Part shown: positions 7,536 to 16,244 of the stretch, piece after piece | Layout: every line of letters starts with the position of its first letter | Numbering within the stretch: position 1 is the stretch's first letter | From: Gellertiella hungarica | Lineage (GTDB): Bacteria; Pseudomonadota; Alphaproteobacteria; Rhizobiales; Rhizobiaceae | Assembly (NCBI RefSeq): GCF_014197145.1 | Contig: NZ_JACIEZ010000001.1 | Location: forward strand, 186,001-250,000 | Direction: 5' to 3' | DNA length: 64,000 bases | Translations under genes and position numbers: made by a program | Notes under the pieces: model-generated | Databases searched by the model: none | What the model was told of the DNA's origin: nothing | The model's input: only the letters and a program-made list of their open reading frames with translations

Positions 7536-8525
7536 TCAGGCAGAGATGTCGATGACGCCGCAATCGCCGGCCTCGGAGGCAAAGGCGAGCAGCTTGCCGT
7601 TCGGGCTCCAGTTCATGGCGGTGATCGCGCCCTTGCCCGGCCGGCGCAGCAGCGCTTCCTTGTTGTCCGCCAGACGCACGCCAAGCACCATGCCATCGAT
7701 GTAGCCGATTGCCAGCACCTCCTCCGCGGGATGGAAGGAAACGGCCGTCACCAGGATGTTCGCGCGCGTGCCAAGCTCGAGCGGCGCCTTGCCCATCGGG
7801 CCGTCCTTGCCGCTGAAGGGCCAGACGATCGCGGCGGGAGCGCCCGTCGTGGCGAGCCACTTCCCCTTCGGAGACCAGGAGGTTCCCTTCACCTTGGCAG
7901 GATAGCCCGTCATGCGCATGTGGCGGGTGTCGGAACCGGGCTTCGTATCGAGCTTCCAGCCGTGCAGCGCGTTTTCCTGCATGGTGGTCACGACGAAACG
8001 GCCATCGGGCGAGAAGGTGACGCCGGTATGGGCGCCCTTCCATTCCAGATCGACCGGCTGGCCGGGCGTCGCGACCCAGTGAAGGGAAACCCCGTTGTAG
8101 CGGGCGACCGCCAGGCGCAGCCCCTTGGGTGCGAAGGCAAGACCCTCGACAGTGCGTTCCTCGGTGAATTCGCTGCGCTTGCCATCCGCCATGACGACGG
8201 TTGCGACCTTGCCATGGGCAAAGGCTGCGGCGCCGGAAGGCCCGGCGGCAACGACGGTGATCCACTTGCGGGGAACGCTGGCGATTTCCTCGCTCGAGCC
8301 GTCGGCGCGGCTGCGCACCACGCGACCGTCCTCGCCGCCGGTGATCAGGCTGTTGGTGGCCGCATCGCGCACGGCAGAGAGCAGGCCCTCATGGGCCTTC
8401 GCGGACTTGTGTCCCTGATCCAGCCGGTGGATGGTGCCGTCGGCAGCGGCAAAGACGGGCACCTGGCCCAGAAACTCGGCGGTCACGACATGGCTGTCGA
8501 GATCGAGGGGGGCGACGGTCGGCAT
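7536..8525 (-). CDS. WD40-repeat protein
   Basis: A 329-residue beta-propeller protein. Repeats are visible as FSPDGRFVVTTM, WSPKGKWLATTG, FHPAEEVLAIGY and WSPNGKLLAFAS, with about six or seven blades in all. No signal peptide is seen, so it is cytoplasmic. It probably acts as a scaffold. The start at 8525 overlaps the upstream gene stop by one base (TGATG), so translation is coupled. It is the last gene of a unit led by a CobW-family GTPase, which suggests a role in metal allocation, but no direct sequence evidence supports this. Confidence 0.85.
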   Translation of the reverse strand: MPTVAPLDLDSHVVTAEFLGQVPVFAAADGTIHRLDQGHKSAKAHEGLLSAVRDAATNSLITGGEDGRVVRSRADGSSEEIASVPRKWITVVAAGPSGAAAFAHGKVATVVMADGKRSEFTEERTVEGLAFAPKGLRLAVARYNGVSLHWVATPGQPVDLEWKGAHTGVTFSPDGRFVVTTMQENALHGWKLDTKPGSDTRHMRMTGYPAKVKGTSWSPKGKWLATTGAPAAIVWPFSGKDGPMGKAPLELGTRANILVTAVSFHPAEEVLAIGYIDGMVLGVRLADNKEALLRRPGKGAITAMNWSPNGKLLAFASEAGDCGVIDISA

Positions 8526-8884
8526 CAGGCGGTCTCCACGATTTCCCGCTTGTCCCAGCCGAACACGCGGGTCTTGTTCAGGTCCATCACCTTCATGCCG
8601 TCCCCATGGGCATAGCAGAACCAGCGGTCCCACTCCCGCCGCAACCAGTCGATGCAGATCGCGCGAGAGCCGCCTTTCATGGATTCGGTCGGCAGAAGGG
8701 CATAGATGAGGCCGGACTTGTAGCCCGATATGACCAGCAGGCCAAGCCCGCATTCCTCGTCGTTCGGTTCGAAGACGATGAGATCGACGGGGCCCGTATC
8801 GGGCCCCAGGTCGTAATTGTCAGGCAGGCGGATGATGTCGCCGACGAAGAGGGCCTCTTCGCCGGTTTCGGCAAGCAGTGCCAT
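8525..8884 (-). CDS. hypothetical protein between GTPase and WD40 genes
   Basis: A 119-residue protein from the ATG at 8884, which gives a conserved-looking start (MALLAETGEEALFVGD). An upstream in-frame codon at 8983 lies inside the GTPase gene and adds low-complexity residues. The sequence is mixed alpha/beta with many acidic and aromatic residues (FEPNDEECG, WLRREWDRWFCY) and no signal peptide or membrane helix. I do not recognise the family. It is coupled at its stop to the WD40 gene and starts 4 bases after the GTPase stop. Confidence 0.7.
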   Translation of the reverse strand: MALLAETGEEALFVGDIIRLPDNYDLGPDTGPVDLIVFEPNDEECGLGLLVISGYKSGLIYALLPTESMKGGSRAICIDWLRREWDRWFCYAHGDGMKVMDLNKTRVFGWDKREIVETA

Positions 8885-8888
8885 GGGA

Positions 8889-10049
8889 TCAGGCGGCCTC
8901 GCAGGCCTTGAAGCTCTTTTCCAGCTTCTCCCGGTCGAGGTTGCGGCCGATGAAGACGAGCCGGCTCTCGCGCTTCTCGCCATCCTTCCACGGGCGCTGG
9001 TGGTCGCCCTCGACGATCATGTGAACCCCCTGAACGACATAGCGTTCGTCATCGCCCTTGAAGGAAATGATGCCCTTCAGGCGCAGGATGTTCGGGCCGT
9101 CGGTCTGGGTGACCTTCTGGATCCAGGGGAAGAAGCGGTCGGGGTTCATCTCGCCGCCGCGCAGCGAGATGGAGGTGACCGTCACGTCGTGGATCGGCGC
9201 CATGCCGGGCTTGTGGTCATGGTCGTGGTGGTGGTGATCATGGGTGCAGTTCGGGCCGCATTCGTGATCGTGATGCTCATGACCATGACCGTGCTCATGA
9301 TCATGGGCGTGGTGGTGATGCCCGTGGTCATGGTCGTGGTGGTGGTGATCGTGATCGCAGTCGGGGCCGCAGACGTGATCGGGATGATCGTGATCGAGGA
9401 AGTGCGGATCGTTCTCAAGCGCGCGCTCGAGATTGAAGGCGCCCTGGTTCAGCACCTTGGAAAGCTCCACCCTGGAACGTTCGGCGCGGTGGATCCGGGC
9501 AGACGGATTGATCGCGCGCACGGTGGCTTCGATGCGGGCGAGCTCTTCCGGGGTCACGAGGTCGGTCTTGTTGATGATGACCACGTCCGCAAAGGCGATC
9601 TGGTCTTCGGCTTCGCGGCTGTCCTTGAGGCGCAGCGGCAGATGGCGCGCGTCGACCAGCGCCACGACCGCATCCAGCTCGGTCTTGGCGCGCACGTCGT
9701 CATCCATGAAGAAGGTCTGGGCAACCGGAACCGGATCGGCAAGACCCGTGGTCTCCACGATGATGCCGTCGAAGCGGCCGGGACGGCGCATCAGGCCTTC
9801 GACGACGCGGATCAGGTCGCCGCGCACCGTGCAGCAGACGCAGCCGTTGTTCATCTCATAGATTTCTTCGTCCGACTCGACGATCAGGTCGTTGTCGATG
9901 CCGATCTCGCCGAACTCGTTGACGATGACGGCGTATTTCTTGCCGTGGCTTTCGGTCAGGATGCGGTTCAGAAGCGTGGTTTTGCCCGCGCCGAGATAGC
10001 CGGTGAGAACCGTGACGGGCGTGGGCTTGGGAAGAGCTGCTTCGGTCAT
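8889..10049 (-). CDS. CobW/COG0523 GTPase with histidine-rich metal-binding region
   Basis: A 386-residue G3E-family GTPase, probably a zinc chaperone that inserts metal into client enzymes. Walker A is GYLGAGKT (residues 17-24), the metal-binding CxCC is CVCC (70-73) and the guanine motif is NKTD (160-163). A His/Asp/Cys-rich stretch spans about residues 216-280, with two CGPxC units. The CobW C-terminal domain follows. It is not next to cobalamin genes, so zinc is more likely than cobalt. I saw no clear Zur site upstream. An 8-bp inverted repeat is present in the 5' region (10067-10104). Confidence 0.9.
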   Translation of the reverse strand: MTEAALPKPTPVTVLTGYLGAGKTTLLNRILTESHGKKYAVIVNEFGEIGIDNDLIVESDEEIYEMNNGCVCCTVRGDLIRVVEGLMRRPGRFDGIIVETTGLADPVPVAQTFFMDDDVRAKTELDAVVALVDARHLPLRLKDSREAEDQIAFADVVIINKTDLVTPEELARIEATVRAINPSARIHRAERSRVELSKVLNQGAFNLERALENDPHFLDHDHPDHVCGPDCDHDHHHHDHDHGHHHHAHDHEHGHGHEHHDHECGPNCTHDHHHHDHDHKPGMAPIHDVTVTSISLRGGEMNPDRFFPWIQKVTQTDGPNILRLKGIISFKGDDERYVVQGVHMIVEGDHQRPWKDGEKRESRLVFIGRNLDREKLEKSFKACEAA

Positions 10050-10066
10050 CGTAACCTCGATTGCAA

Positions 10067-10104
10067 TGGAGGCCGGCTCGGCCGGCGGAAAATCTCGGCC
10101 TCCA
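10067..10104 (-). promoter_or_regulatory. inverted repeat upstream of CobW-family GTPase
   Basis: TGGAGGCC at 10067-10074 and GGCCTCCA at 10097-10104 pair across 22 bases that hold a second GC-rich palindrome. In RNA from the minus strand this would form a long hairpin about 20 bases before the start codon. A role as operator or attenuator is possible but unproven. Confidence 0.35.
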
Positions 10105-10211
10105 TATAAGGTCTCGCCGGGGGCGTTTCAAAGACTTTCGATGGCTTAATCCATGAGGCGGGATCGAACGGCCCGACGGCGGATGCTCTGATCGGCCGTC
10201 GGGCACGGGGA

Positions 10212-11051
10212 TCAGTCGGTCAGGGCCGCCCTGTTGTCCGTGGCGTAGGTCCGGAGCGTCCGCGCCGGCTTGCCCGTGAGCTTTTCCACGTCGCCGGACA
10301 CGCCAGCCGTCCAGCCCTCGCGGACGGGATGGAAGATGGCGGCAAGGAAGTTCGCGTAGTCGGCGGGCACGCCGGCACCCGTCAGCAGGGCAACGAAGGC
10401 GGCATCGTCAACCGGCTGGTAGGCGATCGGCTTGCCGACGACGTCCGAGAGAATGGCTGCCGCTTCACCGTAGGACAGCGCTTCCGGGCCGGTGAGGTTG
10501 AAGGCCTGGCCGTCGAAATCGCTGCGGGTGAGGAGCGCTACGGCGCTTTCGGCGATATCGCGCGTATCGATGAAGCTCGACTTGCCCTCAGCGGCCGGAA
10601 CGGCGATCGCGCCATGGCGGATGCCTTCCCGCCAGTAGCTGTGGAAATTGTCGGAGAACCAGTTCGGACGGATGATGCCATAGGGCGTTCCCGACGCGAT
10701 GAGTTTCAGTTCCAGCTGGCGATAGGGAATGCTGTCATCCGCATCGACGCCCAGCACGGTCATCAGCACGACCTTGATCCCGCGTGCCGCAGCCGCCTCG
10801 ATGACGGGGCCGAGCAGGCCGACGGGATCGAGATAGCCGGCGGGAACATTGGCGAAAATCCGGTCCACACCTTCGAGGGCCGCCCCGAGCGCTGCGGGAT
10901 TGGCGAGATCGAGCGCAACGGCTTCCGCCCCGGCAACCGGCGTTGCATTGCGGCTCACTGCCTTGACTTTCTCGCCGCGCGCCACCAGAAGCGCCGCCAC
11001 CTTGCTGCCGATCGTGCCGGTCGCGCCGAGCACCAGAACCTTGCCTGCCAT
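10212..11051 (-). CDS. NmrA-type SDR / NAD(P)H quinone oxidoreductase-like protein
   Basis: A 279-residue atypical short-chain dehydrogenase with the N-terminal dinucleotide motif GATGTIGSKV (residues 9-18). It lacks the classic YxxxK pair and has IIRPNWFSDNF, typical of NmrA/QOR2-like proteins that bind NAD(P) and often act as redox sensors or quinone reductases. It is divergent from an HxlR regulator across 132 bases, a common pairing in which HxlR represses the enzyme and itself in response to quinones or aldehydes. Confidence 0.87.
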   Translation of the reverse strand: MAGKVLVLGATGTIGSKVAALLVARGEKVKAVSRNATPVAGAEAVALDLANPAALGAALEGVDRIFANVPAGYLDPVGLLGPVIEAAAARGIKVVLMTVLGVDADDSIPYRQLELKLIASGTPYGIIRPNWFSDNFHSYWREGIRHGAIAVPAAEGKSSFIDTRDIAESAVALLTRSDFDGQAFNLTGPEALSYGEAAAILSDVVGKPIAYQPVDDAAFVALLTGAGVPADYANFLAAIFHPVREGWTAGVSGDVEKLTGKPARTLRTYATDNRAALTD

Positions 11052-11074
11052 GTTTCTCTCCTTGGTATATATTT

Positions 11075-11099
11075 GAAACCACGTTTTCTATGGAAACCA
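11075..11099. promoter_or_regulatory. repeated GAAACCA motif in SDR/HxlR divergent promoter
   Basis: GAAACCA occurs at 11075-11081 and 11093-11099, in direct orientation with an 18-base period. The pair sits 24-48 bases upstream of the SDR start. HxlR regulators often bind repeats in such divergent gaps. This is a candidate operator only. Confidence 0.4.
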
Positions 11100-11183
11100 G
11101 ATATGAAATATGCGATAGGGTGTAAAGAAGGCACCTTCGAGTGACGTGGTTACCGCCTCGAAACCGGCATGCGGAGATGAGTG

Positions 11184-11555
11184 ATGAAGTTCGATGTCTA
11201 TGCGGAAAATTGCCCGACGCGTCTGGTCATGGACCGGATCGCGGACAAATGGGCGGTGCTGGTCCTGGTCAAGCTGTCTGCGGGCAAGATGCGGTTCAAC
11301 CAGCTGCGCCGGGAGATCGAAGGCATTTCGCAGAAGGTGCTCTCCCAGTTGCTCAAGAAGCTGGAGCGCGACGGGCTGGTGAGTCGCGAGGTGTTTCCGA
11401 CCGTGCCTGTGACGGTGGAATATGCCATCACGCCGCTCGGCCAGACGCTGACCGCCACCGTGAGCGCGCTGACGGTCTGGGCGGAGGAAAACATGCCCCG
11501 CATCATCGAGGCGCAGCGCCGTTACGACGGCGTGGAGGCGCGCGAGTCCGCCTGA
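11184..11555 (+). CDS. HxlR-family transcriptional regulator
   Basis: A 123-residue regulator with the HxlR winged helix: CPTRLVMDRIADKWAVLVL at residues 9-27, then FNQLRREIEGISQKVLSQLL. The conserved N-terminal Cys (residue 9) is the redox-active position in several family members. The ATG at 11184 has GGAGA six bases upstream. A GTG at 11181 would add one residue. The gene's 3' end overlaps the end of the convergent creatininase gene by 34 bases. It probably controls the divergent NmrA-type enzyme. Confidence 0.88.
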   Translation: MKFDVYAENCPTRLVMDRIADKWAVLVLVKLSAGKMRFNQLRREIEGISQKVLSQLLKKLERDGLVSREVFPTVPVTVEYAITPLGQTLTATVSALTVWAEENMPRIIEAQRRYDGVEARESA

Positions 11556-12292
11556 TCGAGATCGGCGAGGTCGAAGGCATCGACGTCGCGGATCAGTGCC
11601 GCGAGGCCCTGGACCGCGTGTTCGATCAGCAGCTCGCCCTTCTCGGCGCTTGCCGCCGCAGCATTTCCGGCAGCGCCTTCGGGATTGAGGTCGGTCATCT
11701 TCCATCCGAAGGCATGTGGCCCGTAGGCCCTCAGATGAGCGAAGCGGCTCTCGAATTCCCGCTGCCGGGACGGGAAGGATTTCGCTTTCGTCATGTCCAC
11801 AAGGTCGGGGCGGAGCGCCAGCATCACCGAGGTCTCGATATCGCCGGCATGAATGTCGATTGCCTTGTCCGCGGCCGTCATGAAGCCTTCGGGAACGCCG
11901 AAACGCGTCCAGCTCGTCGCCACCACCAGCATTCCAAGCCGGATGCGCGCCTCGGTCGCCACGATGGTCAGAAGCGGCGAGTTGCCGCCATGGGCATTGA
12001 GAAGCACGAGCTTGCGGACACCCTGCGCCTGCTGTGCCCCAGCGATGGAAAGCCATCGCTCCACCGCCTCTCCGTATCCGAGCGTGCGCGTGCCGGCGAC
12101 ATCCATGTGTTCGATCGAATAACCCACCGGCTCCACCGGAAGGAAGCGGATGTCGAGCGTCGGGGGCAGGACCTCCGCCAGCCGCGCCGCAATGCCCGCG
12201 GCAATCAGCGTATCGGTTTCGAACGGCAGATGCGGCCCATGCTGCTCATGGGCGCCGAGCGGAAGGATGGCGATGGGGGCCTTTTCTGACAT
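11522..12292 (-). CDS. creatininase-family amidohydrolase
   Basis: A 256-residue creatininase-fold protein. The metal-binding motif GAHEQHGPHLPFETD is at residues 13-27, with Glu16, His18 and Asp27 as likely ligands. NAHGGNSP and HAGDIETS complete the active site. Members hydrolyse cyclic or linear amides (creatinine, FAPy intermediates, mycofactocin precursor). Nothing nearby fixes the substrate. It is divergent from a MarR regulator, its likely controller. The 3' end overlaps the convergent HxlR gene by 34 bases. Confidence 0.85.
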   Translation of the reverse strand: MSEKAPIAILPLGAHEQHGPHLPFETDTLIAAGIAARLAEVLPPTLDIRFLPVEPVGYSIEHMDVAGTRTLGYGEAVERWLSIAGAQQAQGVRKLVLLNAHGGNSPLLTIVATEARIRLGMLVVATSWTRFGVPEGFMTAADKAIDIHAGDIETSVMLALRPDLVDMTKAKSFPSRQREFESRFAHLRAYGPHAFGWKMTDLNPEGAAGNAAAASAEKGELLIEHAVQGLAALIRDVDAFDLADLDQADSRASTPS

Positions 12293-12405
12293 GGTCTGGT
12301 TCCCGTGGACTCGGTCTGGCGATTGACCTTACTGTCGGCTAATGTCCGTTTTGGCGAACGGGCAGCAAAAGCACAAGCCGAAACAGACCGGTGACGGAGG
12401 GCATC

Positions 12406-12927
12406 TTGGGCAAGAAGAAGGAAGAGAAGAAAAAGAAGGACGGCAAGGAGAAGCCGCCCCTCGAAAGCGTCATGGCCGATATTCCCCAGGCGATCACCCA
12501 GGCCGCCCGCTCCATGCGCACCGTTCTCTCCCGCAATCTTCTCGATGCCGGGCTTTATGCCGGGCAGGATGGCGTGATGCTTGCGCTGGCCGCGGAGGAT
12601 GGGCTGACACCGGGCGGCCTTGCCCAGCGGCTCGGCGTCAAGGCGCCCACCATGACCCGCACCATCGGCCGCATGGAGGCGCAGGGCTTTCTGATCCGCC
12701 GCGCCGACGGCACGGACCAGCGCCTCACCAAGGTCTATCTGACGGAAACCGGACGCGAGCGGCTGGAGCGCATTTCGCAATCCGTCGAAACCTGCACCGC
12801 CCAGGCGCTCGCGGGCTTCAGCGGCAAGGAAATGCGCAGCCTGCTTAAACTCTTGAAGGCGGTTGACGAAAATTTGAAATCCGATGGCGTTTCCGCGCTT
12901 CATCCTGCCGATGACGACGAGGAATAG
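12406..12927 (+). CDS. MarR-family transcriptional regulator
   Basis: A 173-residue regulator with an unusual N-terminal tail of lysines (KKKEEKKKKDGKEK), then a winged helix (GLAQRLGVKAPTMTRTIGRM, wing RRADGTDQRLTKVYLT). The TTG at 12406 is chosen because GGAGG lies at 12396-12400 with a 5-base gap. A GTG at 12391 would add five residues but has no ribosome binding site. It is divergent from the creatininase gene across 113 bases and may respond to a small amide or aromatic ligand. Confidence 0.85.
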   Translation: MGKKKEEKKKKDGKEKPPLESVMADIPQAITQAARSMRTVLSRNLLDAGLYAGQDGVMLALAAEDGLTPGGLAQRLGVKAPTMTRTIGRMEAQGFLIRRADGTDQRLTKVYLTETGRERLERISQSVETCTAQALAGFSGKEMRSLLKLLKAVDENLKSDGVSALHPADDDEE

Positions 12928-12985
12928 ACACAGGTTTTAGAAGCCCTCCCAAAAAGAAAGATTGATTTTCAAAGCACGACAAACT

Positions 12986-13002
12986 ATTTAAATTTTTTAA
13001 AT
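12986..13002. promoter_or_regulatory. AT-rich palindrome upstream of LacI gene
   Basis: ATTTAAA-TTT-TTTAAAT is a perfect 7-bp inverted repeat around three bases, 38 bases before the LacI start. It is a candidate operator or an UP-element-like AT tract. It lacks the central CG of typical LacI operators. Confidence 0.35.
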
Positions 13003-13040
13003 GGGTGTCCATCCATCGGCGTGCTGTTTCGGGAGGGCGC

Positions 13041-14057
13041 ATGGCTCAGAAAGTCAAACTGTCCACGATCGCGGAGTCGCTCGGCATTTCCACCGCCACC
13101 GTGTCGCTGGCGCTGAGGGACAGCCCCCTTGTTGCCGGGGCAACCCGCGACCGGATCAAGGACCAGGCCCGGGCCCTCGGCTACATCTACAATCGTCGCG
13201 CCGCCAGCCTGCGGACCTCGCGCTCCGGCATCATCGGCGTCGTCGTGCATGACATCATGAACCCCTTCTACGGGGAAATCCTGAAGGCCATCGAGAGCGA
13301 GCTCGACCGCAGCCGGCATACCTTCATCCTGTCGAACCATTACGACTCCGTCGAAAAGCAGCGCACCTTCATCGAAACCCTGCTCCAGCTCGGTGGCGAC
13401 GGTCTCATCGTGTCGCCGGCCATCGGCACGCCGCCGGAGGATCTCCGGCTTTCGGAAGACAATGGCATGCCCGCCATCCTGATCGCCCGCTCCATGGAAG
13501 GGGTCGACATGCCGACCTTCCGCGGTGACGACAGCTACGGGATCTCGCTCGCCACGAACCACCTGATCGGGCTCGGCCATCGCTGCATCGCCATGATCGG
13601 CGGAACGGACCAGACGTCTACCGGCCGCGACCGCTACCAGGGCTATGTGAACGCGCTGAAGAAGGCGGGCATCGAGGTGGATCCGGAGCTGCGCATTCCC
13701 GGGCCGCGCTCCAAGCAGGGCGGCTTCGAGGCGGCCGTTCATTTCCTCTCGCTTCCGCAGAAGCCGACGGCCGCCGTCTGCTGGAACGATCTGGTGGCCA
13801 TCGGCCTGATGAACGGCATCGCCCGCGCCGGCCTGGTCCCCGGCAAGGATATCTCGGTCACCGGCTATGACGATCTGGAGGAAGCCTCCATCGCGACGCC
13901 GGCGCTGACGACCGTGTGGAACGGGCAGGCGGAGGTGGGGCGGCTTGCCGCGCGCGCCCTGCTCGACCGCCTCGACGGCAGCCACGAGCCGGATGGCATT
14001 CACCTCATCAAGCCGGAAATGCGGATCCGCCAATCGACCGGGCCAATCCGTCGGTAA
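13041..14057 (+). CDS. LacI-family transcriptional regulator
   Basis: A 338-residue regulator with an N-terminal helix-turn-helix (STIAESLGISTATVSLAL, then the hinge RRAASLRTSRSGIIG) and a periplasmic-binding-protein-like sensor domain. Typical sequence includes VHDIMNPFYGEILKAIE and VTGYDDLEEA. The ATG at 13041 is preceded by GGGAGG. An in-frame ATG at 13005 would add 12 residues before the conserved start. It ends 12 bases from the convergent glutamine amidotransferase. Its regulon is not evident, though sugar or sugar-acid uptake is usual for the family. Confidence 0.9.
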   Translation: MAQKVKLSTIAESLGISTATVSLALRDSPLVAGATRDRIKDQARALGYIYNRRAASLRTSRSGIIGVVVHDIMNPFYGEILKAIESELDRSRHTFILSNHYDSVEKQRTFIETLLQLGGDGLIVSPAIGTPPEDLRLSEDNGMPAILIARSMEGVDMPTFRGDDSYGISLATNHLIGLGHRCIAMIGGTDQTSTGRDRYQGYVNALKKAGIEVDPELRIPGPRSKQGGFEAAVHFLSLPQKPTAAVCWNDLVAIGLMNGIARAGLVPGKDISVTGYDDLEEASIATPALTTVWNGQAEVGRLAARALLDRLDGSHEPDGIHLIKPEMRIRQSTGPIRR

Positions 14058-14069
14058 GCGGACGGTTCC

Positions 14070-14828
14070 TCAGGCCTTGGCCCGGGTGGCCGCATAGGCG
14101 CGGACAGCCTTGCCGAAATCCTCGAAAAGCCGGCGCGACGGGGTATCCGTCTCTGCCCAGTATTCCGGGTGCCACTGCACGCCCACCGCATATCCCCTGG
14201 CATCGATGACGGAAACCGCCTCGATGGTGCCGTCTTCCGCGGTTGCCTCGACCTGCAGGCGCGGGGCGATGTCGGAGATCGCCTGGCGATGCAGGGAGTT
14301 CACCTGGATTTCCCCGGTGCCGAGCGCGCGGGCGATGCAGCTGCCTTCCTTGACGTAGACCGGCTGGCGGATGGAGTACATCACGTCGCGGTCGGGGGAG
14401 ACAGGCTTGCGATGGTCCCAGATGCCCGGCTGCTCCTGGATTTCGGAGGCCAGCGTTCCGCCAAGGGCGACGTTCAGCTCCTGGATTCCGCGGCAGATGC
14501 AGAGCAGCGGAATGCCCCGCTCGATGGCGCGGCGGATCAGCGGCAGCGTGGTTGCGTCGCGGGCCGGATCGAAGGGGCCATCTTCCGGGCGGGCTTCCCG
14601 GCCGTACAGCGAGGGGTGCACGTTCGTGGCCGAGCCGGTGATCATCACCCCGTCCACCCGGTCCAGGATCGCATCGCTGTCGTTGCCCTGTTCCAGGGCC
14701 GGAATGATGAAGGTCATCACGTCGGCAACCTTCACGGCGGCGCGCACATACTGGACCTGAACCGAATGCCAGTCTGTCCCGTCGAATGCACGAATATCGG
14801 CAGGGACGGCGACGATGGGTTTCGACAT
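14070..14828 (-). CDS. class I glutamine amidotransferase, PuuD-like (peptidase C26)
   Basis: A 252-residue enzyme related to gamma-glutamyl-GABA hydrolase. The nucleophile Cys is in LLCICRGIQELN (Cys112) and the His-Glu pair is in VQWHPEYW near residue 231. These enzymes release glutamate from gamma-glutamylated amines. The start at 14828 gives MSKPIVAVPADIR, as in relatives. An upstream GTG at 14891 adds unrelated residues. It is divergent from the TRAP binding protein gene across 251 bases, and no other puu genes lie nearby. Confidence 0.87.
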   Translation of the reverse strand: MSKPIVAVPADIRAFDGTDWHSVQVQYVRAAVKVADVMTFIIPALEQGNDSDAILDRVDGVMITGSATNVHPSLYGREARPEDGPFDPARDATTLPLIRRAIERGIPLLCICRGIQELNVALGGTLASEIQEQPGIWDHRKPVSPDRDVMYSIRQPVYVKEGSCIARALGTGEIQVNSLHRQAISDIAPRLQVEATAEDGTIEAVSVIDARGYAVGVQWHPEYWAETDTPSRRLFEDFGKAVRAYAATRAKA

Positions 14829-14989
14829 GGCATGCTCCGCTTCGATGTGTCGGCGTTTTTGAGAAACCAGAATTCGCCCGGTGTCAACCATATCCGCGCG
14901 GCCGGCTCTTCACGATTGTCCAGTTTTTGCCGCGAAACCGTGATTTCAGGGGAGGGGCGGCCGGGGCATTTGCGCGCGGGACCGCTTGA

Positions 14990-16186
<1,197 letters not shown>

Positions 16187-16216
16187 AGCGTCACCATCCC
16201 AAAAGGAAAAGGAAAA

Positions 16217-16241
16217 CCCGGCCGGGAGGCCGGGTTTTTTT
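16217..16241. terminator. terminator between convergent TRAP genes
   Basis: CCCGGCC, loop GGGA, GGCCGGG, then seven T on the top strand. Upstream A-rich sequence (16201-16216) gives a T-rich run on the other strand, so it can serve both the binding-protein gene and dctM. Confidence 0.9.
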
Positions 16242-16244
16242 ATA

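Noticed and set aside
9220-9420. Tandem DNA repeat of CATGATCATGG-like units
   Set aside because: The repetition comes from His/Asp codons of the CobW-family GTPase metal-binding region. The unit length and order are irregular, so it is coding sequence rather than a separate repeat or CRISPR.
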